Of a DNA stretch of 53,846 bases, positions 1 to 7,496 are shown piece after piece. Origin of the DNA: an uncultured Gemmatimonadales bacterium (GTDB lineage: Bacteria; Gemmatimonadota; Gemmatimonadetes; Gemmatimonadales; GWC2-71-9); NCBI GenBank assembly GCA_947259405.1, contig CAMYLY010000015.1, positions 1 through 53,846 on the forward strand. Direction: 5' to 3'. A program made the position numbers and the translations under genes. Numbering within the stretch: the stretch's first letter is position 1; every line of letters begins with the position of its first letter. The notes below the pieces were generated by a model that had not been told where the DNA came from, did no database searches, and worked only from the letters and a program-made list of their open reading frames with translations.

Positions 1-258
1 TCGACCCGCTGGATCGAAGAAGACGCATTCGCGGAACGGCACATGCTCGAACGTCGGTGCGATACCGACCTCCGCGAACTCATCCAAGACATCGGACGGA
101 GTCGTCCAATTCTCGAGCCCTTGGAAGTCATCGTGAAACCGCGTCCCGACATCGCGATGCCGCTCCCACACGGTCGCCGGGACGCCGTTGTCAACGAGCG
201 TCTTCGCGGCGGCGAGCCCAGCCGGACCGGCCCCTACGACGTCAACAGCACTCCTCAC
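1..258 (-). CDS. FAD/NAD(P)-dependent oxidoreductase, N-terminal part (runs off window)
   Basis: Only the first 86 codons are present; the gene continues past the left edge. The N-terminus carries a dinucleotide-binding GxGPAG motif (V-G-A-G-P-A-G-L, about residues 6-13) followed by a beta-alpha-beta fold ending in the acidic/aromatic stretch W-E-R. This is typical of flavin-dependent pyridine-nucleotide oxidoreductases. A GTG start at 258 is chosen because GGGAGCGG lies just upstream and the motif follows at the usual distance. It sits 30 bp downstream of the PII-like gene on the same strand, so it may be the last gene of the metal-efflux operon. The substrate cannot be told from this fragment. 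Confidence 0.7.
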   Translation of the reverse strand, partial: MRSAVDVVGAGPAGLAAAKTLVDNGVPATVWERHRDVGTRFHDDFQGLENWTTPSDVLDEFAEVGIAPTFEHVPFRECVFFDPAGR

Positions 259-288
259 GTTCCGCTCCCGACAGCGTGTGATCGACGA

Positions 289-636
289 TCATTGCAGCGC
301 CTTCAATCCGACTTCGCCACTCCGGATCTTGGTGACGTTCAACACCGGATGGACCGAGATAATCCCGTCCCCACTGCGGCCGGTTCGAGCGGCTCCCGTG
401 ATCAGCTCGTCGAACATCTCACAGCGTTCTCCAGAACAGATGAACTGCACCATCGCTTTCTCTTGGTATTCGCCCTCTTCGATCGACAACCGTGCCGTCG
501 CGTGATCCACGCCGGCACCCAGCGCATGCACGCGGGTCACCGTCATGCGCGGGACGCCGCAGTCCTTCAGGCATCGCACGACGCGATCCAGCATCTCCAT
601 GCGCACTATTGCGCGGACCTCAACCATCTCCCGCAT
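289..636 (-). CDS. PII-like signalling protein linked to metal efflux
   Basis: A 115-residue protein of PII (GlnB) length. The C-terminal half keeps a PII signature: T-G-R-S-G-D-G-I-I-S-V followed by K-I-R-S-G-E-V-G, the region that binds nucleotide in PII trimers. The T-loop region (about residues 37-60) is divergent and lacks the canonical uridylylated-tyrosine context, so classical GlnD control is unlikely. It starts 10 bp after the CusA-type pump stop, with GGGAGG upstream of the ATG at 636, and is therefore co-transcribed with the pump. A divergent PII group next to heavy-metal RND genes has been described (PII-NG); membership here is inferred from context and divergence. It probably senses nucleotide or ligand state and modulates the pump or its regulation. 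Confidence 0.8.
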   Translation of the reverse strand: MREMVEVRAIVRMEMLDRVVRCLKDCGVPRMTVTRVHALGAGVDHATARLSIEEGEYQEKAMVQFICSGERCEMFDELITGAARTGRSGDGIISVHPVLNVTKIRSGEVGLKALQ

Positions 637-646
637 GGAATCCTCC

Positions 647-3600
647 CTATTCCTCTGGCACCAGGGCCATTTGATCGTGTAACGCTTCGCGGACTGCCAG
701 TTCGGGCCGCCGCGCTACCTGCCACCGACGCCATATGAGGTAGATGGCGGGGATGACGACGAGCGTCAGGATCGTCGCGGTGACCATGCCGCCCACCATG
801 GGTGACGCGATGCGCTTCATCACGTCGGCACCGGTGCCCGCGCTCCACAGAATCGGGGCCAGCCCGGCGGTAATCGCCGTCACGGTCATGATGACGGGTC
901 GCAGTCGTTCCAGCGCTCCCTCACGCACTCCGGCCGCGACGTCCGATGCATCGTTCATCCGACCTTCGAGACTCCGGCGGTGGAACGCCTCGTCGAGGTA
1001 GATCAGCATCACGACCCCGGTCTCGGCGGCGACTCCTGCCAGGGCGATGAATCCGACCCATACGGCAACGCTCGTGTTATATCCGAGCATCCACAGGAAC
1101 CAAATGCCGCCGACGAGCGAGAACGGTAGTGCCAACATCACGATCAGCGACTCGACGACGCCTCGGAAATTCAAGTAGAGAAGGAGGAAGATGATGCCGA
1201 GCGTGACGGGAACGACCACGCGCATCTTTTGCAGTACGCGCTGCATGAACTCGAACTGCCCGCTCCACACGAGTGAATAGCCCGTTGGCAGAACCAGTTG
1301 CTCATCGACGATGCGACGCGCATTCGTGACATAACCTCCAACGTCCGACGTTTCGATATCGACGGTGACGATTGCGACCGGGAAGGCGTTCTCCGTCTTG
1401 ACCGCCATGGGCCCCTGAAGGGCTGTCACTTCGGCAAGCTGTCCAAGTGGAATCTGGCGGCCGCTCGAAACGGGTATGATGACCTCTTTCAGCTTTTCGA
1501 GATCGTCACGAAGCTCCCGCGGATACCGGACATTCACGACGTATCGCTCGCGGCCCTCCACGGTGACGGCCGCGTTGACCCCGCCAACCGTACCCATGAT
1601 GGCCCGATGCACGTCTCCAACGTTGAGACCGTACCGTGCGGCCTCCTCACGATCCACATCGATGTCGACGTAGTATCCGGACACTCCACGTTCGGCGAAT
1701 GCGCTGCGGGTTCCCGGAACGTCCTGCATAATCCTCTCGAGACGCTCACCGATAGCCTGGAGCGAATCGAGATCCAGCCCGAAGATCTTGATCCCAACCG
1801 CCGTGCGGATACCGGTCGCCAGCATGTCGATCCGTCCCTTGATGGGCATGGTCCACGCGTTGGTAATCCCAGGCATGCTGACGGCTTCATCCAACTCGCG
1901 GACGAGCTGCCCGTAGGTCATACCCTCGCGCCATTCGTCCTCGGGTTTCAGCGTGATGGTGGTCTCAAACATGTCGAGGGGAGCCGGATCGGTCGCTGTC
2001 CGCGCTCTGCCGGCCTTGCCAAGAACGGTTTCGACTTCAGGGAACGATTTCAACACGCTGTCTTGCCACTGCATCGCCTCGCGCGCCTGCGCAATCGAGA
2101 CGCCCGGCACGGTGGTGGGCATGAACAGGAGGGATCCCTCGCGCAACGTGGGCATGAACTCACTCCCGAGCTGCCGCCACGGGAACACGGTTGCTCCCAG
2201 CACCAATACGGCAACGCCCACCACCAACCACGGCCAGCGAACCACTCCGTGAATGACGGGTCGATAGATCCGGCGCAGCACTCGATTCACGGGATTACGC
2301 GCTTCGGATTGGATCTTGCCCCGGATGAGATACCCCATGAGCACCGGTACCAGCGTGATCGTGAGCAGCGCCGATCCCGCCATTGCGAACGTCTTCGTGA
2401 ACGCGAGCGGTTTGAACAACCGGCCTTCTTGTGCCTCCAGCGCGAAGACCGGCAGGAAGCTGAACGTGATGATGAGCAGCGAGAAGAAGAGCGGCGGGCC
2501 GACCTGTTTGCAGCTCTCCAGCACGATCTCCCACCTGTTCACGGTCCCCTCGGCGCGCTCGAGGTGCTTGTGCATGTTCTCGATCATCACGATGGCCCCA
2601 TCCACCATCGCACCGATCGCGATCGCGATGCCGCCCAGGCTCATGATGTTCGCATTCACGCCGATGGCGCGCATGACGATGAACGAGATGAGGATGCCTA
2701 ACGGAAGCGTGATGATCGCCACCAAGGCGGATCGGGCGTGCAAGAGGAACAGCACCGCCACCGCGGCCACGATGAGTGATTCCTCCAGCAGTTTGTCGCG
2801 CAGCGTCTCGATTGCGCGGTGAATCAAGTCGCTTCGGTCATAGACGGGTTTCAGCCTCACATCCGCTGGTAGACCGTCCTCGATTTCGGCCAACCGTTCC
2901 TTGACAGCCTCGATCGTTTTCAAGGCGTCGGAACCGAAACGCATGACCACAATCCCCGCCACCACTTCCCCACGTCCGTCCAGATCCGCCGCGCCACGTC
3001 GCGGGGCGGGACCGAGTTGAACGTTTCCGACGTCCGACACTCGGATCGGCGTGCCGATCGGCGTCACACCGACAGTGACATTCTCGATATCTGTCACACC
3101 GTCGAGATATCCGAGTCCCCGAATCATGTACTCCCGACCCCCCATCTCGAGCACTCGAGCACCGATGTCGATATTGTGAGCACCGATGGCCTCGACCACC
3201 TTGGTCACAGGAATATCGAAAGCGCGGAGTCGCTCGGGATCGACTTCGACCTGGTATTGCTTGACGAATCCGGATACGCCCGGCACCGCCGTCAGCTGAT
3301 ATCGGATGTACCAGTCCTGAAGCGAGCGCAGCTCGGCGAGATCGAGCTCTTCGGATTCGAGGACATATTCGAACACCCAACCCACGCCGGTCGCATCAGG
3401 CCCCAACACGGGTTCCACGCCCTCTGGAAGCTGCTGGCGAATGCCATTCAGGTATTCGAGTACGCGCGAGCGGGCCCAGTAGATGTCGGTGCCATCATCG
3501 AAAATCACGTAGACAAGGCTCAACCCGAAGAACGAGTAGCCGCGCACCACGGTGGCTCCAGGCACCTTCAACATCTCTGACGCGATCGGATACGTGATTT

Positions 3601-3790
3601 GGTCCTCGACGATGTCCGGCGCCTGTTCGCGGAAGTCCGTTTGCACGATCACCTGCACGTCGGACAGGTCGGGAATGGCATCGAGAGGCGTGGTTCGCAT
3701 TGCCCAGAGACCGACACCCACAAGGCCCGCGGTTCCCAACAACACGAGGAACCGGTTCCGGAGCGACCACGCGATGATCGCGTTAATCAT
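647..3790 (-). CDS. cusA: CusA-type heavy-metal efflux RND permease, Cu(I)/Ag(I) class
   Basis: Inner-membrane proton-driven RND pump of 1047 residues, the usual HME-RND length. The N-terminus is a first helix followed by the porter domain start T-P-L-D-A-I-P-D-L-S-D. TM4 carries A-I-G-A-M-V-D-G-A-I-V-M-I-E-N (about 391-405), the monovalent-cation (CusA/SilA) form rather than the CzcA DFG form. Met557, Met607 and Met656 fall in the conserved contexts L-L-F-M-P, P-L-D-M-F and R-I-D-M-L. Their spacing (50 and 49) equals that of E. coli CusA Met573/623/672, the metal-binding triad. The start overlaps the adaptor gene stop by 8 bp, so translation is coupled. Substrate Cu(I)/Ag(I) is inferred from these residues. 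Confidence 0.93.
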   Translation of the reverse strand: MINAIIAWSLRNRFLVLLGTAGLVGVGLWAMRTTPLDAIPDLSDVQVIVQTDFREQAPDIVEDQITYPIASEMLKVPGATVVRGYSFFGLSLVYVIFDDGTDIYWARSRVLEYLNGIRQQLPEGVEPVLGPDATGVGWVFEYVLESEELDLAELRSLQDWYIRYQLTAVPGVSGFVKQYQVEVDPERLRAFDIPVTKVVEAIGAHNIDIGARVLEMGGREYMIRGLGYLDGVTDIENVTVGVTPIGTPIRVSDVGNVQLGPAPRRGAADLDGRGEVVAGIVVMRFGSDALKTIEAVKERLAEIEDGLPADVRLKPVYDRSDLIHRAIETLRDKLLEESLIVAAVAVLFLLHARSALVAIITLPLGILISFIVMRAIGVNANIMSLGGIAIAIGAMVDGAIVMIENMHKHLERAEGTVNRWEIVLESCKQVGPPLFFSLLIITFSFLPVFALEAQEGRLFKPLAFTKTFAMAGSALLTITLVPVLMGYLIRGKIQSEARNPVNRVLRRIYRPVIHGVVRWPWLVVGVAVLVLGATVFPWRQLGSEFMPTLREGSLLFMPTTVPGVSIAQAREAMQWQDSVLKSFPEVETVLGKAGRARTATDPAPLDMFETTITLKPEDEWREGMTYGQLVRELDEAVSMPGITNAWTMPIKGRIDMLATGIRTAVGIKIFGLDLDSLQAIGERLERIMQDVPGTRSAFAERGVSGYYVDIDVDREEAARYGLNVGDVHRAIMGTVGGVNAAVTVEGRERYVVNVRYPRELRDDLEKLKEVIIPVSSGRQIPLGQLAEVTALQGPMAVKTENAFPVAIVTVDIETSDVGGYVTNARRIVDEQLVLPTGYSLVWSGQFEFMQRVLQKMRVVVPVTLGIIFLLLYLNFRGVVESLIVMLALPFSLVGGIWFLWMLGYNTSVAVWVGFIALAGVAAETGVVMLIYLDEAFHRRSLEGRMNDASDVAAGVREGALERLRPVIMTVTAITAGLAPILWSAGTGADVMKRIASPMVGGMVTATILTLVVIPAIYLIWRRWQVARRPELAVREALHDQMALVPEE

Positions 3791-5009
3791 GTTCGTGCTC
3801 CGAGGACGTCGTATCTGGCTCGGCCACCGGTTCCACGCCGTGCTGCATTCCGGCCATCGATCCTGCGCCGCCGGCTAGTCGCGATTCGGCATCCACGAGG
3901 AAGTTCGCTGACGCGACGATCGTCTCGCCTTCGGTCAATCCACCGAGGATTTGAACCCGACCCAAGGCCGCGGGACCCATGACGATCTCGCGAGGCTGCA
4001 ACATCCCGTCTGCGTCACGCACGAAGACGATGTTCCGTTCACCCGTGATCACAATTGCGTCTCTTGGCACTGCCAAGACGTCTCGCCCAATGACTACGTC
4101 GAAGTAGATCGTCGTGTACATGCCCGGTTTGAGACGCATGTCCCGGTTGGGAACCGTGACCCGGACCCTGTTCGTGCGACTCTGCGCATCGATAGTGGGA
4201 TACACGAAACTCACACGTACCATGCGGTGCTCGCCTGGATACGCGGCAGCCTCGATATGCGCCTGCGTACCGAGCTGCACGAACTGGAGGTCCTGCTCGA
4301 ACACGTCGCCCTCTACCCAAACCTCAGAGAGGTCGGCAATGCGGTACATGCGCATTCCCGACATCACTTGCTGGCCGTCGAACACGTCCTTCTCGAGCAC
4401 GATGCCCGAGAATGGAGCCACGAAGGTCAACGTCTTCGTCACCTCACCGGTTCGTTCGATCTGCGCGATCTGCTCCTGGGTGATATCCCAGTACTCCAAG
4501 CGCCTCCGCGCCGCTGCGAGCATCGCCTGCGCATTGCTCCAGGGTTCACCAGATCCAGAATCGATCCGCGCCGCCATCCGCAGGGCGGTCAGGAGTTCCT
4601 CCTGCGCCGCCACGAGCCTCGGGCTGTACAGGTTGAGCAGCGGCTGGCCCCGCTCGACAGCCTCCCCGGTGGAATTCACGAACAGGTCTTCGATGAATCC
4701 GTCGATCTTGGGCGTGATGTCGGCGATCCGTGGCTCGGCCGCTTCGACCCGGCCAACCGTCCGGATAGTCTTTTCAAGCGTCTCGCGAGTGACGGTCGCG
4801 TACGTAACCCCGAGTGTGCGCGCATCTTCGGCTGATAGGTGCACGGGCTGCCGGACCGCTGCTCCAGTAGAATCCACCTCCCCTGCCGTGCCACCCGCGG
4901 ACATCGCCGCATGTTCGGCCGCCGTCATTCCCGGCATGCCTTCGTCTTCGGTTCCGCCGCAGGCTACTCCCGCGGCCAACCCGATGAGCCACAGTTTCGT
5001 GAGTTTCAT
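3783..5009 (-). CDS. cusB: CusB-type periplasmic adaptor (membrane fusion protein)
   Basis: A 408-residue RND adaptor linking the inner-membrane pump to the outer-membrane channel. The N-terminus is a signal with a lipobox-like end (A-G-V-A-C), so it is probably a lipoprotein. It is followed by a Met/His-containing segment (G-M-P-G-M-T-A-A-E-H-A-A-M) that could bind Cu/Ag, as the CusB N-terminus does. Barrel-sandwich and hairpin regions follow (P-K-I-D-G-F-I-E-D-L, then F-S-G-I-V-L-E-K-D-V-F-D-G-Q), and the C-terminus ends in S-E-H-E-H-D. Its ATG overlaps the TolC-like gene stop by 4 bp (ATGA) and its own stop overlaps the pump start by 8 bp, so the three genes form one translationally coupled unit. 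Confidence 0.92.
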   Translation of the reverse strand: MKLTKLWLIGLAAGVACGGTEDEGMPGMTAAEHAAMSAGGTAGEVDSTGAAVRQPVHLSAEDARTLGVTYATVTRETLEKTIRTVGRVEAAEPRIADITPKIDGFIEDLFVNSTGEAVERGQPLLNLYSPRLVAAQEELLTALRMAARIDSGSGEPWSNAQAMLAAARRRLEYWDITQEQIAQIERTGEVTKTLTFVAPFSGIVLEKDVFDGQQVMSGMRMYRIADLSEVWVEGDVFEQDLQFVQLGTQAHIEAAAYPGEHRMVRVSFVYPTIDAQSRTNRVRVTVPNRDMRLKPGMYTTIYFDVVIGRDVLAVPRDAIVITGERNIVFVRDADGMLQPREIVMGPAALGRVQILGGLTEGETIVASANFLVDAESRLAGGAGSMAGMQHGVEPVAEPDTTSSEHEHD

Positions 5010-6301
5010 CGATCACTCCCAGCTGCCGGTTGTACCAGCGCTTGCAGTTCGGCTAGAGCACGCTGGTAGTCGGCGGCCAGACGAACGGATTCTATTTCGT
5101 ATCGGTTTACCGTCATTTGATTCTGCACGAGCGTCATGTAGTCGACCTGCCCCACGCGATAAGCAGAAAAAGCCGACTCCACGGCCGCGCGAGCTTGGGG
5201 CAGAACCGCGTTGATATACAGGCTCGTAAGCGAACGGGCGCGCTCCGCTTCCGCGCGAAGCTCAGCAACGCGAGCAAACGTCTCGTTGTAGAGGTCGCGC
5301 TCTCGTGCCTCCTCCATCGCCTGCATCGCCAGCATTTCTGCGCGGAGCGGAAGCTGCCGCGAGCCCGCGAAGAGCGGGATAGAAACTCCGACCGCCAGCG
5401 TCAGCATGTCCGTGAACTGCGGCCGCTGTCCGTAGCCGACGCGAACCATAAAGTCCGGATAGAGCTGGCGTCGAGAGGCTCGGTATCCAGCCTCAGCTGC
5501 TTCGGCCCGAGCGCGTGCAGCCGCCAAAGCGGGACGGAATGCCTCGGCCGCTGCCATGAGGGCCTCCACTGTCGGGAGCGCTTCTTGAGTAGTCGGTAGT
5601 TGCAGTCCCGGGATGAGGACGGTTGCGCCGCGACCGAGAAGGGCGTTGAGCCGGGCAGCCATCGCGATGCGGCGTTGCTCCACGATCGTGATGTCTTCCG
5701 TCATCTGCGCCACCGCGACCTGCGCCTGCAGCACATCCTGCTGAAGGCCTGTCCCGACTTGGTACATGGTCGAGGACACCTCGAGAAAACTGCGCAACAG
5801 GTCTCTCGTCTCGTCCATGATGGCGATGGCGCGATCGGCAAACGCCAACTGGTAGTACGCGGCCTTGACTCGAGCGGTGAGCTGCGCCTCCACTTCGTCG
5901 GCATCCAGCGAGTCCGCATCGGCAAGTTGCTCGGCCCTCTCTTTCGCATAGCCAAGCTTGCCGGGCCATGGGATCTGCTGGCCCAGCTCGATCATGTTCA
6001 TCGTCATGGGTTGGTCCGTGCCGAACCCATCGAGCGGCCGGTTCCGGAGGGCCAACCCGAGTTGTGGGTTCTGCCAAGCGCCAGCTTGTGGGATCCGCTG
6101 CGCCGCGGCGTCCGCCCGGAGGCGCATGGCCTGAAGCATCGGATTGGCCGTTCGTGCCAACGTGACCGCTTGATCCACGGTCAGTGTGTCGGCTGGCGTT
6201 GTCTGTGCTTGGAGTGATGACGCGGTCAGCATCGCTACGGCGGCGATGACCAACCGCGTTACTCCAATGTTTCTTGACTTGAGCCTGCTGTCACACGGCA
6301 C
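5006..6301 (-). CDS. TolC-family outer-membrane efflux protein (CusC-like)
   Basis: Outer-membrane channel of the tripartite metal efflux system. After a signal peptide ending near S-L-Q-A-Q there are two structural repeats of long amphipathic helices rich in Ala, Glu, Gln and Arg, as in TolC/CusC (431 residues with this start). The reading frame stays open about 115 codons further upstream, but a GTG at 6301 is preferred: GAGG lies 5 bp upstream and the start gives a positively charged n-region followed by V-I-A-A-V-A-M-L. A TTG with GGAG at 8 bp exists about 15 codons further in. It is the first gene of the efflux operon and faces the sigma-factor gene across a 313-bp divergent region. Confidence 0.85.
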   Translation of the reverse strand: MPCDSRLKSRNIGVTRLVIAAVAMLTASSLQAQTTPADTLTVDQAVTLARTANPMLQAMRLRADAAAQRIPQAGAWQNPQLGLALRNRPLDGFGTDQPMTMNMIELGQQIPWPGKLGYAKERAEQLADADSLDADEVEAQLTARVKAAYYQLAFADRAIAIMDETRDLLRSFLEVSSTMYQVGTGLQQDVLQAQVAVAQMTEDITIVEQRRIAMAARLNALLGRGATVLIPGLQLPTTQEALPTVEALMAAAEAFRPALAAARARAEAAEAGYRASRRQLYPDFMVRVGYGQRPQFTDMLTLAVGVSIPLFAGSRQLPLRAEMLAMQAMEEARERDLYNETFARVAELRAEAERARSLTSLYINAVLPQARAAVESAFSAYRVGQVDYMTLVQNQMTVNRYEIESVRLAADYQRALAELQALVQPAAGSDR

Positions 6302-6614
6302 AGAGTCCTCGTTCTTTTGGATGATGACCGTGATCGGGAATGGTACGAGCGGCAAGGAGCAGGTTCGGGGCCAAACACGCAAGCGGTATAAGGTCTTTGT
6401 TTGCAATCGCTTACAAAATTCGACCCGGGTTCGGCTCGAAGTTGCGCGGGTGAGTCCGTCACCCTCGTGGGGCATTTCCCCCATCGCCGGAATAGGAGGC
6501 AAGGAACCGACCCCATGGTGACCTTGGCGCCGATCGGCGATCACTCGAGCAGGCAGCGAGGTCCGAGTCGACGTGCTCCCCACGCCCCCTCGAGCGTTAG
6601 GTAGCTTGGTACGC
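6302..6614. promoter_or_regulatory. Divergent promoter region between efflux operon and ECF sigma gene
   Basis: A 313-bp non-coding region that must hold promoters for both directions. On the minus strand a TTGTAA (6416-6411) and a TTATAC (6391-6386) are separated by 19 bp, a long spacer like those of MerR-family-controlled metal promoters; this is suggestive only. A 17-bp palindrome lies at 6448-6464. No clear gene is seen inside it. Confidence 0.45.
6448..6464. promoter_or_regulatory. Palindrome GGGTGA-N5-TCACCC, candidate operator
   Basis: Perfect 6-bp arms (6448-6453 and 6459-6464) around a 5-bp spacer, midway between the divergent efflux and sigma-factor genes. The position fits an operator shared by both units; the binding protein is unknown. 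Confidence 0.3.
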
Positions 6615-7181
6615 ATGTCTGAACCACGGCCGACACCCGAGCTCATCGATGTGTTGGTGGAAAATCACCGGCGTTTTCGTGCCTTTCTCGAGCGCCGAGT
6701 AGGAGACGCCGCCGATGCCGAAGACATTCTACAAGCTGCCTTCCTCAAGACCGTCGAGAAAGGCCACGCCATCCGAGACGGTGAAACCGTCGTGGCATGG
6801 TTTTATCGACTGTTGAGGAACGCGCTCGTCGACCACTACCGGCACCAGAGTGCAGACCTCAGGGCGATGGCACGGGCTGGAGCACTACTAACCGAAACCT
6901 ACGTGCCCGAGCCTTCCGTCGAACGTGCCGTCTGCCAGTGCATATATGACCTCTTGCCCACGATCAAGGATGAGTATGCGGTACTGCTCCAACGTGTGGA
7001 CCTGGAAGGGGCGAGCGTAGCAGAGGTAGCTGCCGAAGCTGGCATGACGCCGAACAATGTCCGAGTAACGCTCCATCGCGCGCGGAGGGCCCTTCGGGCG
7101 AGACTCGAAACAAGTTGCGGTACGTGCGCCGAGCACGGGTGCCTCGATTGTTCCTGTCGCCGTTCCCCCCGACACGACTAG
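6615..7181 (+). CDS. ECF sigma factor with C-terminal Cys-rich tail, likely metal-responsive
   Basis: A 188-residue sigma-70 family ECF factor. Region 2 includes D-A-E-D-I-L-Q-A-A-F and the helix W-F-Y-R-L-L-R-N-A-L-V-D-H-Y-R. Region 4 includes A-E-V-A-A-E-A-G-M-T-P-N-N-V-R-V-T-L-H-R-A-R. The last 25 residues hold C-G-T-C-A-E-H-G-C-L-D-C-S-C, five Cys and one His in a compact C-x2-C-x4-C-x2-C-x-C pattern. Cys-rich tails of this kind allow CorE-type ECF factors to sense Cu or Cd directly without an anti-sigma factor, and no anti-sigma gene follows here. The start at 6615 is chosen because homology begins at M-S-E-P. It faces the Cu/Ag efflux operon, which is the probable target (inference). 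Confidence 0.88.
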   Translation: MSEPRPTPELIDVLVENHRRFRAFLERRVGDAADAEDILQAAFLKTVEKGHAIRDGETVVAWFYRLLRNALVDHYRHQSADLRAMARAGALLTETYVPEPSVERAVCQCIYDLLPTIKDEYAVLLQRVDLEGASVAEVAAEAGMTPNNVRVTLHRARRALRARLETSCGTCAEHGCLDCSCRRSPRHD

Positions 7182-7496
7182 TCCGTTAGCGCCTCGCGCT
7201 TTGCGAGTGTAATGCGATTCGCGGTCCCCCGTCTACCTGGGTAGGCCGGGTGGGATTGTCAGCTGTTAGCGAATCGAGGTCCATGCGATGAACGGCGCTC
7301 TCAGGGTCGGAACTGGCGGGGCACTTGCCCCACCTCTATGGGCATTTCGCACCACGTACCACCGCTCACGAACCCTGCTCCAGGGATCTGCTCCAGCCCG
7401 CGCCCTGCCCTGGGGGTCTCCAGCCAATGGCAACGCTCTTGCGACCTGGTTGGTCGCGGGTGGGTCGCATGAAGTTTCCACGAGGTGAGATGACCG
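7182..7496. other. Intergenic region upstream of RND exporter operon
   Basis: A 315-bp spacer. It starts with a small hairpin just after the sigma-factor stop (CTCGC...GCGAG, about 7192-7207) without a T-run. Further on there is GGGGCA-CT-TGCCCC at 7318-7331 and a direct repeat of CTGCTCCAG near 7377-7396. GAGGTGAG just before 7497 is the ribosome binding site of the next gene. A 66-codon open frame (7288-7488) lies here but shows no protein-like features. Confidence 0.4.

Noticed and set aside
1298..2701. Long plus-strand open frame of 467 codons
   Set aside because: It is antisense to the CusA-type pump, which has full family motifs; the long frame reflects high GC content.
7288..7488. 66-codon open frame with a GAGGT upstream, just before the RND exporter
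   Set aside because: Composition is low in protein-like pattern, no domain or signal is visible, and it lies in a spacer with repeats; it is not supported as a gene.
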